A DNA stretch of 64,000 nt, taken from the NCBI RefSeq assembly GCF_025263485.1, contig NZ_CP079863.1, positions 1,116,001-1,180,000 of the forward strand, in the 5' to 3' direction. Both the position numbers and the translations under genes were made by a program. Shown one piece after another: positions 56,292 through 64,000 of the stretch. This DNA is from Mycobacterium sp. SMC-2 (GTDB lineage: Bacteria; Actinomycetota; Actinomycetes; Mycobacteriales; Mycobacteriaceae). Position 1 is the first letter of the stretch. Each line of letters begins with the position of its first letter. The notes beneath the pieces are model-generated. The model saw only the letters and a list, made by a program, of their open reading frames with translations. It was not told the origin of the DNA and did not search any database.

Positions 56292-56912
56292 TCATTGCAG
56301 CACACGGGTGACCATGTCGATCAGGGCCCGTCGTTCCAGGCTCCAGTCGATCGCCGCCCCGGTGACCATCTGCACCAGCACCACACCCCGCAGCGTGGCC
56401 CAGATGACTTCGGCCACTCCGGCATTCGCCGGATCGTCGGTGATCAGGCGTCCCAGCTGGCCGATCGCGGCGTTTATCTCCAGCAGGTGCCGCCGCGGCG
56501 ACTCGCCCCGCCCGCCGCGGGTCGCGCGCAGGATCTCGAAGGCCGCCATCGACGTCGGACTGCTGTAGCAGCTGTACGCCGTGTCGACGACCACCTCGAT
56601 GCGCTCGCGCAGCGGCAGCTCGCTGACATCGGCCGACGACAGGCTCTCGATCAGCCGGTCCACCCCGTCGTCCACGACGGCCATCAACAGGCCGTTGCGA
56701 TCGCCGAAGTGATACTGGATGACGCCCCATGTCACGCCCGCGCGTTCGGCGACATGCTTGGCGGTCGCGGCGGCGAAGCCTTCCTCGGAGATGCAGCGGA
56801 CCGTCTCGTCGATGATTCGCGCGCGGGTGTCGTCGCCGCGCTTGCGCGGCGCGCGGGTGCGCCGGGTGGGGCCGATCGAGCCCCCGGCCGCCGGACCTGC
56901 AACAATGGACAT
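56292..56912 (-). CDS. TetR family transcriptional regulator
   Basis: A 206-aa regulator with a clear helix-turn-helix (AAATAKHVAERAGVTWGVIQYHFGDRNGLL) near residues 45-75. The ATG at 56912 lies just after an imperfect palindrome at 56916-56934, so it is likely autoregulated and nearly leaderless. It is divergent from the conserved hypothetical gene at 56951 across only 38 bases, and probably controls both sides. No counterpart at this place in H37Rv comes to mind. Confidence 0.88.
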   Translation of the reverse strand: MSIVAGPAAGGSIGPTRRTRAPRKRGDDTRARIIDETVRCISEEGFAAATAKHVAERAGVTWGVIQYHFGDRNGLLMAVVDDGVDRLIESLSSADVSELPLRERIEVVVDTAYSCYSSPTSMAAFEILRATRGGRGESPRRHLLEINAAIGQLGRLITDDPANAGVAEVIWATLRGVVLVQMVTGAAIDWSLERRALIDMVTRVLQ

Positions 56913-56915
56913 TGT

Positions 56916-56934
56916 TGACTTTATAACATAGTCA
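56916..56934. promoter_or_regulatory. TetR operator and overlapping promoter
   Basis: TGACTTTATAACATAGTCA is an imperfect palindrome with 5-bp perfect arms in the 38-base gap between divergent genes. Its AT-rich centre contains TATAAC and, on the other strand, TATGTT, both fitting -10 elements. A repressor here would occlude both promoters at once. Confidence 0.6.
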
Positions 56935-56950
56935 GGTCTATTTTTGGCCC

Positions 56951-58174
56951 GTGAGCCGATCCCGATATGCGCGGTTGACCCGCGAGCAGCTGGCCGTACT
57001 GGTTCCCGAACTGCTCCTGATCGGGCAGCTGATCGACCGCTCGGGAATGGCGTGGTGCATCAGCGCATTCGGCAGCGACGAGATGGTGCAGATCGCCATC
57101 GAGGAGTGGGCGGGCGCCAGCCCCATCTACACCAGGCGCATGCAGCGGGCGCTGAACTTCGAGGGCGACGACGTGCCGACCATCTTCAAGGGGTTGCAGC
57201 TCGACATCGGCGCCCCACCGCAATTCATGGACTTCCGCTACACCGTCCACGACCGCTGGCACGGCGAGTTCCAGCTGGACCACTGCGGTGCGCTGCTCGA
57301 CGTGGAACCGATGGGGGAGAAGTACGTCTTCGGGATGTGCCACACCATCGAGGACCCGACGTTCGACGCCACCGCGGTGGCGACCAACCCGCGCGCCCAG
57401 GTGCGGCCCATCCACCGGCCGCCGCGGACGCCAAAGGATCGTCATCCGCACTGCGCGTGGACGGTGATCATCGACGAGTCCTATCCCGAGGCCCAGAGCA
57501 TTCCCGCGTTGGACATCGTTCGCCAAACCCGTGCCGCCACATGGGAACTCGATCCGATCGACCGCTCCGACGAGGGTAACGCGGACTACTCCGGCCCGCT
57601 GCTGTCCGACTTCGACTTCGCCGGCTTCTCGCATTCGGCGCTGGTCCGGATGGCCGACGAGGTCTGCCTGCAGATGCACCTGCTCTACCTGTCGTTCGCC
57701 ATCGCGGTGCGGGCGCGCGCCACTGACGAGGCCCAGGCCGTATCGGTCTGCACCCAGGGCCTGACCGGCATCGCGGGCGTGGCCGCCGAGCGCATTCACC
57801 GCGCGCTGGGACTCCCGGGCGGCATCGAAGGGGTACTGCAGGTGCTCGAACTGCACCCCCTGCTGAACCCCGCCGGCTACGTCCGCGCGGAAACGGCCGA
57901 CCGGCTCGTCGTGCACCGCTCACCGGCCCACGACGACGCCGCCTGGATCGCGCTGTGTTCGCCGGAATCCGTGCGGCCGCTGCAGGCGATCGCCACCGCC
58001 ATCGACCCGCACATCGAGGTCCGGGTCAGCGGCACGAACACCGACTGGACCGCGGAACTGGTCGAAACCGACACCGCGGCACCCGAACTGCCCGAGGTGT
58101 CGGTAACGAAAGTCAGCGGCGGGGCGACATTCCAGTTCGAGCCCAGGCGATCGCTGCCGCTGACCGTGGTGTAA
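56951..58174 (+). CDS. Conserved hypothetical protein with His/Cys-rich core
   Basis: A 407-aa soluble protein of unknown function, corresponding to Rv0311. The N-terminal half has a conserved His/Cys-rich block: HDRWHGEFQLDHCGALLD, GMCHTIEDPTFDATAVATNP and PIHRPPR, which look like metal-binding or active-site parts. The C-terminal half starts near residue 215 and contains SVCTQGLTGIAGVAAERI. The start is a GTG with no strong ribosome site. It is the first of a co-directional run with the Hsp70-like membrane protein. Confidence 0.75.
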   Translation: MSRSRYARLTREQLAVLVPELLLIGQLIDRSGMAWCISAFGSDEMVQIAIEEWAGASPIYTRRMQRALNFEGDDVPTIFKGLQLDIGAPPQFMDFRYTVHDRWHGEFQLDHCGALLDVEPMGEKYVFGMCHTIEDPTFDATAVATNPRAQVRPIHRPPRTPKDRHPHCAWTVIIDESYPEAQSIPALDIVRQTRAATWELDPIDRSDEGNADYSGPLLSDFDFAGFSHSALVRMADEVCLQMHLLYLSFAIAVRARATDEAQAVSVCTQGLTGIAGVAAERIHRALGLPGGIEGVLQVLELHPLLNPAGYVRAETADRLVVHRSPAHDDAAWIALCSPESVRPLQAIATAIDPHIEVRVSGTNTDWTAELVETDTAAPELPEVSVTKVSGGATFQFEPRRSLPLTVV

Positions 58175-58331
58175 GCACGGGCGTCAATTTGTCAAGGGGT
58201 AGGGCGTACCACTTCGGTGACGACGTGGCATCGACCGGATACCGATGAGGTTGCAAGCCATCGGTTTTGGGCGTGTCCGCGGCTATGGTTAACGCTGGCC
58301 ACCGACCCCTATAGACGAAAGTTTTCGCTCT

Positions 58332-60236
58332 ATGTACGACCCACTCGGGTTGTCGATCGGGACCACCAACCTGGTCGCTGCGCGCAATGAAAGCCCACCG
58401 GTCATCCGGCGTTCGGTGCTGACTCTCTATCCGCACTGCGCGCCGAAAGTCGGCATTCCCGAGGATACTTCGTACCTGTCCGGGCCCGGCGTGATGATGA
58501 AGGGCTTCGTCGAACGCATCGGCGACTCGGTGGCGCTGGTGTCCGCCGACGGGTCCGCGCACGAGCCCGAACTGCTCACGGTGGAGGCGCTGGACGCGAT
58601 GGTGCGCGCCGTCGGCGCGGACGCGTCCCATTCGGATATCTCCATCGCCGTGCCCGCGTACTGGAAACCCGTTACCGTGCAGGCGTTGCGCGACGGGCTG
58701 CGCACGCATCTGGGATTCGTCCGCAGCGGCATGGCGCCCCGGCTGGTCTCGGACGCGATCGCGTCGTTGACCGCGGTGAAGTCCGAGCTCGGCCTGCCCG
58801 ACGAGGGTGTGGTCGTACTGCTCGATTTCGGTGGCGGAGGTACGTCGGCCACGCTGGTGAATGTGGCGGGCGACTTCGAACTGATCAGCGCGACAATGCG
58901 TTACGCGGCCCTGTCCGGCGACGAGATCGACCAGGAGCTGCTGCTGCGGGTGTTCGAGAAACTCGGCCGCGGCAGCGGCATCGACCCGGCCAGCACGGCG
59001 GCCGTCGGACAGCTCGGCGCGCTACGCGAACAGTGCCGGCTGGCCAAGGAGCGGCTGTCCACCGACGTGGTCACCGAAATCGCCGCCGAGCTCGGCGAAC
59101 GCAGCTGCAGCTTCACGCTGAAGCGAGACGATCTCGAAGACCTGATGGCGGACCGGCTGACCGGCTTCATCTACGCCTTGGACGACATGCTCGTGCGCTA
59201 CCGCACGAACTGGGCCGACCTGGCGGCGGTGGCGACCGTCGGCGGGGGAGCGCACATTCCGCTTGTCGCCGAACGGCTTTCGATCCACGGGCGCATCCCG
59301 GTTTTGACGCCGTCGCAACCCGCCCTCGCGGCGGCCTGCGGCGCGTTGCTGCTGGCCTCGCGCGGCGACGAGCTCAGTTTGCGCACGCGGACGTCGATGA
59401 GCCTGCTCGCCTCCGCCAACGCCACCGGCAACGTCGTCGACCTCGGGGCCGGTGACGTGCTGGTGATCGACGACGAGGCGCTGACGGATCGCGAGTTGGC
59501 CTGGTCGCAGACCGAGTACCCCGGCGACCTGCGGGTGCGGTTCGGCGGCGAAACCTACGACGAAGACGGGCCGTCCGGCTGGTCGATGCGTCTGAACGTG
59601 ATCGACCCGCCCCCCGACCGGTCGTGGCGCCGACTTCGGTTGTCGCAGTTGATCATCGGTATGTCCGCGCTGGTGGCCATGACGGCGATCGGCGGTGTGG
59701 CCTACACGCTGACCGGCATCGAACATCGCCAGGCCCCGCCGGCGCCCAGCGTCGCGCCCCGGCCGGCGCCGCCGGCCAGCCCGCTGGTGCCGCGCACCGT
59801 CGCGCCCCCGCCCCCGACGGCCGTGCCGCCCCCGCCCAGCGCCGCGCCAGTGCCCAGCCCCGCACCGCCGCCGCCCGAACCGCCGCCGCCCGTGGTCGTC
59901 ACCACGCAGGCGCCACCCGTCTACACGCCGCGACACACCGCTCCGCCGGCGACTCAGCAGCCGACCACGACGGCCACGACGACGCCCCCGCCGACGACGA
60001 CCACGACGACCACGAGCGAAACGCCGCCCCCGCCGTCGACGACCACGACCACCACCACGACGGTGCCGATGACCACCGAGTGGATCCATGTGCCGCTGCT
60101 GCCGGTGCCGATACCCGTCCAGGTCCCGCAGACGCAGGCGCCACCGGCGCCGCAGTACACCCCGTATCCGCAGTATCCGCAGTATCCGCAGTACCCGGGC
60201 AACTCGCAGAATCCCTTCCTGAGCCCCGGCTACTAG
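58332..60236 (+). CDS. Hsp70-like membrane protein with Pro/Thr-rich tail
   Basis: A 634-aa protein in three parts. Residues 1 to about 380 form an actin/Hsp70-like ATPase fold, with phosphate loop 1 LGLSIGTTNLVAA, phosphate loop 2 VLLDFGGGGTSATL and the adenosine motif VGGGAHIPLVAERL. A transmembrane helix follows near 437-460 (LIIGMSALVAMTAIGGVAYTL). The outer tail is Pro-, then Thr-rich, with YPQ repeats and a PLLPVPIPVQVP motif. The ATPase would be cytosolic and the tail in the wall. No peptide-binding domain of DnaK is present. Corresponds to Rv0312. Function unknown. Confidence 0.85.
   Translation: MYDPLGLSIGTTNLVAARNESPPVIRRSVLTLYPHCAPKVGIPEDTSYLSGPGVMMKGFVERIGDSVALVSADGSAHEPELLTVEALDAMVRAVGADASHSDISIAVPAYWKPVTVQALRDGLRTHLGFVRSGMAPRLVSDAIASLTAVKSELGLPDEGVVVLLDFGGGGTSATLVNVAGDFELISATMRYAALSGDEIDQELLLRVFEKLGRGSGIDPASTAAVGQLGALREQCRLAKERLSTDVVTEIAAELGERSCSFTLKRDDLEDLMADRLTGFIYALDDMLVRYRTNWADLAAVATVGGGAHIPLVAERLSIHGRIPVLTPSQPALAAACGALLLASRGDELSLRTRTSMSLLASANATGNVVDLGAGDVLVIDDEALTDRELAWSQTEYPGDLRVRFGGETYDEDGPSGWSMRLNVIDPPPDRSWRRLRLSQLIIGMSALVAMTAIGGVAYTLTGIEHRQAPPAPSVAPRPAPPASPLVPRTVAPPPPTAVPPPPSAAPVPSPAPPPPEPPPPVVVTTQAPPVYTPRHTAPPATQQPTTTATTTPPPTTTTTTTSETPPPPSTTTTTTTTVPMTTEWIHVPLLPVPIPVQVPQTQAPPAPQYTPYPQYPQYPQYPGNSQNPFLSPGY
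60165..60191 (+). repeat. 9-bp tandem repeat TATCCGCAG x3
   Basis: Three exact copies of TATCCGCAG encode YPQ units in the extracytoplasmic tail of the Hsp70-like membrane protein. Such units can expand or contract between strains. Confidence 0.9.
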
Positions 60237-60381
60237 TCCGCGCGTCGCTCCTGCTGAGCGCGGGCCCTGCGAGCGTGTCCGTGCCCGCGCGGGTAGCGTG
60301 GTGTCACCCGGTCGGGCAGGGTCTATCCGGCGGTCCCCAGTGGTGGGCCGCGGAGAAAATCAGCGGACTGTGGAGGCGTAC

Positions 60382-61760
60382 GTGGACATCGTGCTTGGGG
60401 TCTCGATGGCCCCCGAGACGGTCCGCCTGGTGGTCATCGAGGGCCAGGACGCCGACGGTGTGACCGTCGACCAGGACGAGTTCGAGGTTGCCGCCGCGGG
60501 CGAGGACTCGATGGCTACCGGCGCGGTCGAACAGGTGCTTGCAGCGATCGACGGCACCCGGGAAGGCGCGCTCGCGGGTGGCCACGAGCTGGTGTCGACC
60601 GGGGTCACCTGGACGGAGTCCGCCGCCGTCGGCGCGCTGCGGGACGCGATGGCCCGCCACGGCATGGCCAACGTGATGCTGGTGTCCCCGTTGCTGGCCG
60701 CGGCCGCGTTGGCCCAGACGGTCGGGTCCGCGCTCGACTACGGGCACATCGCGATGCTGTTCGTCGAGCCCGAGACCGCGACGCTGGCCGTCGTCGATAT
60801 CACCGACGGTTCGATCGTCGACCTGCACCGCCAGCGGCTGGCGAATGCCCGGGAGGCGCCGCCGGCCGCCGAGTTGGCGGCGATGGTCGCCGCCCTCGAC
60901 GCGCGGGGAGCGCTCGCGGACGGCGTCTTTTTGGTCGGGTGCGGCACGGACATCGTGCCCGTCAAGCCCGCGCTGGAGGCGGCGACCCCGCTCGAGGTGA
61001 CGGCCCCGGAGGAGCCGGAGATGGCGCTGGCCCGCGGGGCGGCGCTGGCGTCGGCGAACGCGCCGCTGTTCGCCTCGTCCACGGCGGCCCTCGCCTACGC
61101 GCTGGACCCGGGCACCGGAGAGGTGATTCCGCGACCCCTCGGCCCGACCTATCTCGACGTCTGGGGAAACGCGGCCGCCGGCGACTTGGCCTACAGCGCC
61201 GTCGCCGACGAGGACGACGTGGTCCCGCGTGGTCGCCGGCCGATGTTCCTCGCCGGCAGCGCGCTGGCCGGGATCGCCGCCGTCGTGGCCGGCGTGGTGC
61301 TGTTCTCGCTGACCTCCGACCGGCCGGGTTCCAACGCCCCGCAGAACCCGCGGGTCGGCGTCGCCACCCCCGCCAAGCAGGTGCCCGCCCCGGCCCCGGG
61401 CCCGCCGCCCGCGGCGCGGCCGCCGGCCCCCGCACCGCCACCGCCGTCACAGGCCCCGACCGCGGTGGCCGCCCCGCAGCCGGCCCCGCCGGTGGCCGAG
61501 CGGCCGGCCCCCAAACCCCGGTGCAGGCGCCGCCCGCGGCACCGGTCCACCGGGCGCCGGCCCGGCCGGCCCCGCAGTACACGCCCGCCCCCGTCCAACG
61601 GCCGGCTCCCGCGCCGACGCCCGCGGCCCCGCCCCCTCCGCCGCCGGCCGCGCCCCCTCCGCCGGCCGCGCCCGCGCAGCCGCCGATCACGATGTACCTG
61701 CACTTCCCGTTCGTCACGGTGCCGATCCCCATCACCCCACCGCCGCCGCCCGGGCGGTGA
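60382..61760 (+). pseudogene. Membrane protein with VDIVLGVSM domain and Pro-rich tail, apparent frameshift
   Basis: The frame from the GTG at 60382 (GGAGG ahead) begins VDIVLGVSMAPETVRLVVIEG, a conserved N-terminal domain of several mycobacterial proteins (I recall it as DUF7159). A transmembrane helix lies near 290-310 and a Pro-rich tail follows. At the C tract 61508-61512 the open frame turns into Arg-rich nonsense to 61803. One more C there restores a tail in the next frame (TPVQAPPAAPVHRAPARP... to TVPIPITPPPPPGR, stop 61760) which ends like the preceding protein. So a base is missing, either by mutation or by sequencing error. Confidence 0.7.
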
Positions 61761-61827
61761 CGACGTGGCGCACGCCCGCGACTGCGCGCACACTGGGCGG
61801 TGACGGCATGAGCGGCGAGGAGGTCGC

Positions 61828-62229
61828 GTGGGCGAATACGGTGCGTTCGGGTTTGATCCCGACGAGTTCGATCGAATGATCCGCGAGGGCAGCGAGGGGC
61901 TGCGCGACGTCTTCGAGCGGGTCAGCAGGTTTGTCTCGGCTTCGGGAGCCCGCCCCGGGTGGTCGTCGATCTTCGAGGACCTGTCGCGGCGCCCCCGCCC
62001 CCAGCCCGAGACCGCCGGCGAGGCCGGGGACGGCGTCTGGGCCATCTACACGGTGGACGCCGACGGCGGCGCGCACGTCGAACAGGTTTATGCGACCGAG
62101 CTCGACGCGCTGCGGGCCAACAAGGACAACGTCGACCCCAAGCGCAGGGTTCGGTTCCTGCCCTACGGCATCGCGGTCAGCGTCCTCGACGGCGATTCGC
62201 CCGGCGACGAATCCGGCGAGCCGTCCTAA
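61828..62229 (+). CDS. Conserved small protein
   Basis: A 133-aa soluble acidic protein that matches Rv0313 in place and size. The N-terminal GEYGAFGFDPDEFDRMIREGSEGLRD is helical, and the C-terminal part has DGVWAIYTVDADGGAHVEQVYATELDALRANK followed by RVRFLPYGIAVSV, possibly a small beta fold. The GTG start has GAGGA ahead. It follows the two membrane proteins on the same strand and may be their cytosolic partner, but no function is known. Confidence 0.8.
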   Translation: MGEYGAFGFDPDEFDRMIREGSEGLRDVFERVSRFVSASGARPGWSSIFEDLSRRPRPQPETAGEAGDGVWAIYTVDADGGAHVEQVYATELDALRANKDNVDPKRRVRFLPYGIAVSVLDGDSPGDESGEPS

Positions 62230-62232
62230 CGC

Positions 62233-62997
62233 TCAGCCCCGCTCGACGACGTTCGACCCCCCGGAGTTGCTGACCTTCGGCGTGCCCGAATGGTAGGTGA
62301 CCTTGTTGTTGAAGCCGGAGGCTTCGATGCTGTCGACGGCGTCGACGGTGATCTCGTTTTGCACGCCCGACACGGTGAGGCTCGCGCAGTGGCCGCTGAT
62401 CACCACGGTGTTGGACACGCCGCTGACGTCGACGACGTTGTCGTTGCAGACGAGCGTCCGGTTCTCGCCGATCCCGGATATCGTCACCTCGCTGCCCGGC
62501 GGCGGCGTGGGCGAGGTGGACGTGGACGACCTCGGCGTTTTGGTTCGGGTGGTGGTCGACGGGGCGGTGCCGCCCGGCGTGGTGGACGTCGACGAGGGGC
62601 CGAATGGTACGGAGATGGTCGGCGGGGAGCTGATGATCGAGCGGACATGGGAAAGCTGGTGCGCCGCGAAGGCGGCGATGCCCCCGGCCAGGGCCAGCAC
62701 ACCGATGGCGATGACCGTGCCCAGGATCCACCACATGCGGTTGCCCGAGGGTCGTTGCGGGGGCGGGCCCCCGAGCGGGCCGCCGTAGCTCCACGCGGGC
62801 GGTGGCGGAGGGCCCGTCGGGCCGGGCGGAGGGCCCGTCGGGCCGGGCGGGTAAGCCGGGGGCGGCGGGTAAGCCGGGGCGGGCGGGAACGCCGAGTCGG
62901 CGGGCTGCGCGCTCGCGGCTTCGGAGGCCCGCGCCGCGTCGGCGAGCGGGCGTTCGAGTTCCCGGATCCGGTCCTCCGGGTTGTCGTTTGCTGCCAT
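62233..62997 (-). CDS. DUF3060-type membrane protein
   Basis: A 254-aa protein with an N-terminal Pro/Gly-rich cytosolic segment (repeats of PPGPTGP), one transmembrane helix near residues 88-113 (WWILGTVIAIGVLALAGGIAA), a Thr/Ser-rich linker and a C-terminal beta-helix-like DUF3060 domain with paired Cys (LVCNDNVVDV, SGHCASLTVSG). The domain is likely outside the membrane. It corresponds to Rv0314c and ends four bases from the convergent small gene. It is divergent from the oxidoreductase at 63054. Function unknown. Confidence 0.82.
   Translation of the reverse strand: MAANDNPEDRIRELERPLADAARASEAASAQPADSAFPPAPAYPPPPAYPPGPTGPPPGPTGPPPPPAWSYGGPLGGPPPQRPSGNRMWWILGTVIAIGVLALAGGIAAFAAHQLSHVRSIISSPPTISVPFGPSSTSTTPGGTAPSTTTRTKTPRSSTSTSPTPPPGSEVTISGIGENRTLVCNDNVVDVSGVSNTVVISGHCASLTVSGVQNEITVDAVDSIEASGFNNKVTYHSGTPKVSNSGGSNVVERG
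62807..62848 (-). repeat. 21-bp tandem repeat x2 in DUF3060 gene
   Basis: Two exact 21-bp units encode the seven-residue PPGPTGP repeat in the Pro/Gly-rich segment. Shorter related units follow (62849-62880). Confidence 0.85.
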
Positions 62998-63053
62998 GCG
63001 TTGAATATGCCATTCGCCCGGGTGGTTTCGCGCGGTTCGGTAGTTTCTGCATC

Positions 63054-64000
63054 GTGCCCGAGTTGCCGAACCGTCAGGTCCTCCTTCGCCGCCGCCCCAC
63101 CGGGCTGGTCCGGCCCGGTGACACCGAGCTGGTCACGACGCCGGCGCCCGAACCCGCGAAGGGTGAGGCACTGCTGCGCACCACCTACGTCGGGATCGAC
63201 GCCGCCGCCCGCACGTGGCTCGACGACCAGCCCAGCTACCTGCCGCCGGTGCAACTGGGCGAGGTCATCCGCGCGGCCGGGATCGGCGAGGTGGTCGCGT
63301 CGCGCTGCGACGCGTACGCCGTCGGCGACGTCGTCACCACGCTGACCGGCTTCTCCGAGTACGCGATCATCCGCGACGACCTGTTCAGCACGCCTATCCC
63401 GGGCGAGGACGATCAACTGGCGATCATGTCGGTGTACGGGCCGACCGGCGCCACCGCGTATTTCGGGATGACCGACATCGGCCGGCCCAAGGCCGGCGAG
63501 ACCGTCGTGGTCTCGGCGGCCGCGGGGGCCACCGGATCGATCGCCGGGCAGATCGCCAAGATCGCCGGCGCCCGCGTGGTGGGCATCGCCGGCGGGCCGG
63601 AGAAGTGCCGGGCGGTGGTCGAGGACTTCGGCTTCGACGCGTGCATCGACTACAAGAACGACGACCTCGCGGCGGCGCTCAAGCAGCACTGCCCGCGGCG
63701 CGTCGACGTCTACTTCGACAACGTGGGCGGGCCCATTCTGAACGCGGTGCTGGGCCGGTTGGCCAGCCACGCCCGGGTGGTCCTGTGCGGGGTCATCTCC
63801 AGCTACCTGACCGGCGAACACCCCGGACCGGCCAACTACGTGAACCTGCTGTCCAAGACCGCGTTGATGCAGGGATTCAACGCCCTCGACGAGTGGGGGC
63901 GCTTCGACGAGGCGTTCGCCGCGCTGCGGCGGTGGGCGGCTGAGGGCCGGCTCAAACACCGGGAGACCGTCTTCGAGGGCATCGAGTCGTGCGTCGACGC
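63054..64000 (+). CDS. MDR-type NADP-dependent oxidoreductase (partial)
   Basis: The first 315 residues of a zinc-independent medium-chain dehydrogenase/reductase, similar to leukotriene B4 12-hydroxydehydrogenase/CurA-type enone reductases. It runs off the right edge. VPELPNRQVLLRRRPTG is a typical start; the nucleotide-binding motif is VVVSAAAGATGSIAGQIAK, followed by DVYFDNVGGPILNAVL. The GTG at 63054 lies 56 bases from the divergent DUF3060 gene. It should reduce an alpha,beta-unsaturated carbonyl with NADPH; the substrate is unknown. Confidence 0.9.
   Translation, partial: MPELPNRQVLLRRRPTGLVRPGDTELVTTPAPEPAKGEALLRTTYVGIDAAARTWLDDQPSYLPPVQLGEVIRAAGIGEVVASRCDAYAVGDVVTTLTGFSEYAIIRDDLFSTPIPGEDDQLAIMSVYGPTGATAYFGMTDIGRPKAGETVVVSAAAGATGSIAGQIAKIAGARVVGIAGGPEKCRAVVEDFGFDACIDYKNDDLAAALKQHCPRRVDVYFDNVGGPILNAVLGRLASHARVVLCGVISSYLTGEHPGPANYVNLLSKTALMQGFNALDEWGRFDEAFAALRRWAAEGRLKHRETVFEGIESCVD

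Noticed and set aside
1..64000. tRNA, rRNA, insertion sequences, attachment sites, origins
   Set aside because: I looked for cloverleaf-like segments, CCA ends, transposase motifs and DnaA-box clusters by eye and saw none I could support.

Overview
The window reads as chromosomal DNA of a slow-growing Mycobacterium. It is GC-rich by eye, has PE/PPE proteins, an ESX secretion locus and Fad lipid enzymes, and its gene order follows M. tuberculosis H37Rv roughly from Rv0247c to Rv0314c. Rv numbers here are from memory of that genome, not a search. Several H37Rv genes are absent at the expected points: the cobU/cobQ1/PPE2 block after nirD, aac(2')-Ic after narK3, the ATP-dependent oxoprolinase, a TetR gene beside the VOC gene, stf0, and Rv0297-Rv0305. 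An acyltransferase pair and an extra PPE gene have no H37Rv counterpart at their positions. A Mycobacterium avium complex-like species is my guess; the sequence alone does not prove it.

Layout. 1-3554 (minus): succinate dehydrogenase 1 operon (upstream small protein, membrane anchor, SdhA, SdhB cut by the window edge). 3671-5171: a PEP mutase/isocitrate lyase-like enzyme, a strong shared terminator, and the heat-shock gene hsp/acr2 with an ECF-sigma-like promoter and a ClgR-type operator. 5171-12025: nitrite assimilation, with nirBD on plus, and on minus narK3, the HemD-like regulator nnaR, a sirohydrochlorin chelatase-like gene and a TetR remnant. 12358-15711 (minus): 5-oxoprolinase subunits PxpC/PxpB, an Fe-siderophore binding lipoprotein, a TetR. 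15841-20616: narU, a LigD-type polymerase, fadD2, a small ribbon-helix-helix-like protein. 20617-21425: an unusually AT-rich stretch leading into a tiny Gly/Trp-rich secreted protein that looks frameshifted. 21573-26235: fadE6, an alpha/beta hydrolase, a VOC protein, a membrane protein. 26511-29312: PapA-type and WES/condensation-type acyltransferases in tandem, then a TetR and an MpaB-like oxygenase.

31085-50250 is the ESX-3 locus and its approach: PPE, SAM methyltransferase, PPE, then eccA3-eccB3-eccC3-PE5-PPE4-esxG-esxH-espG3-eccD3-mycP3-eccE3, nearly all overlapping or within a few tens of bases. A Zur-type site and two IdeR-type sites lie just before eccA3, and another Zur-type site before the first PPE. 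This fits ESX-3's known role in iron and zinc homeostasis. 50240-54983: hydrolase, tam, sulfatase, bluB and a hypothetical. 55153-64000: L,D-transpeptidase-like secreted protein, SnoaL-like protein and TetR, a conserved hypothetical, then a mycobacterial envelope cluster: an Hsp70-like membrane protein with a Pro/Thr-rich outer tail, a second such protein with an apparent single-base frameshift, a small partner and a DUF3060-type membrane protein. The window ends inside an MDR-type oxidoreductase.

The best leads are the ClgR/ECF control region of acr2, the paired acyltransferases, two similar micro-ORFs before ESX-3-linked genes, the metal-responsive sites of ESX-3, and the two apparent C-tract frameshifts. 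No tRNA, rRNA, insertion sequence or CRISPR array was recognised.
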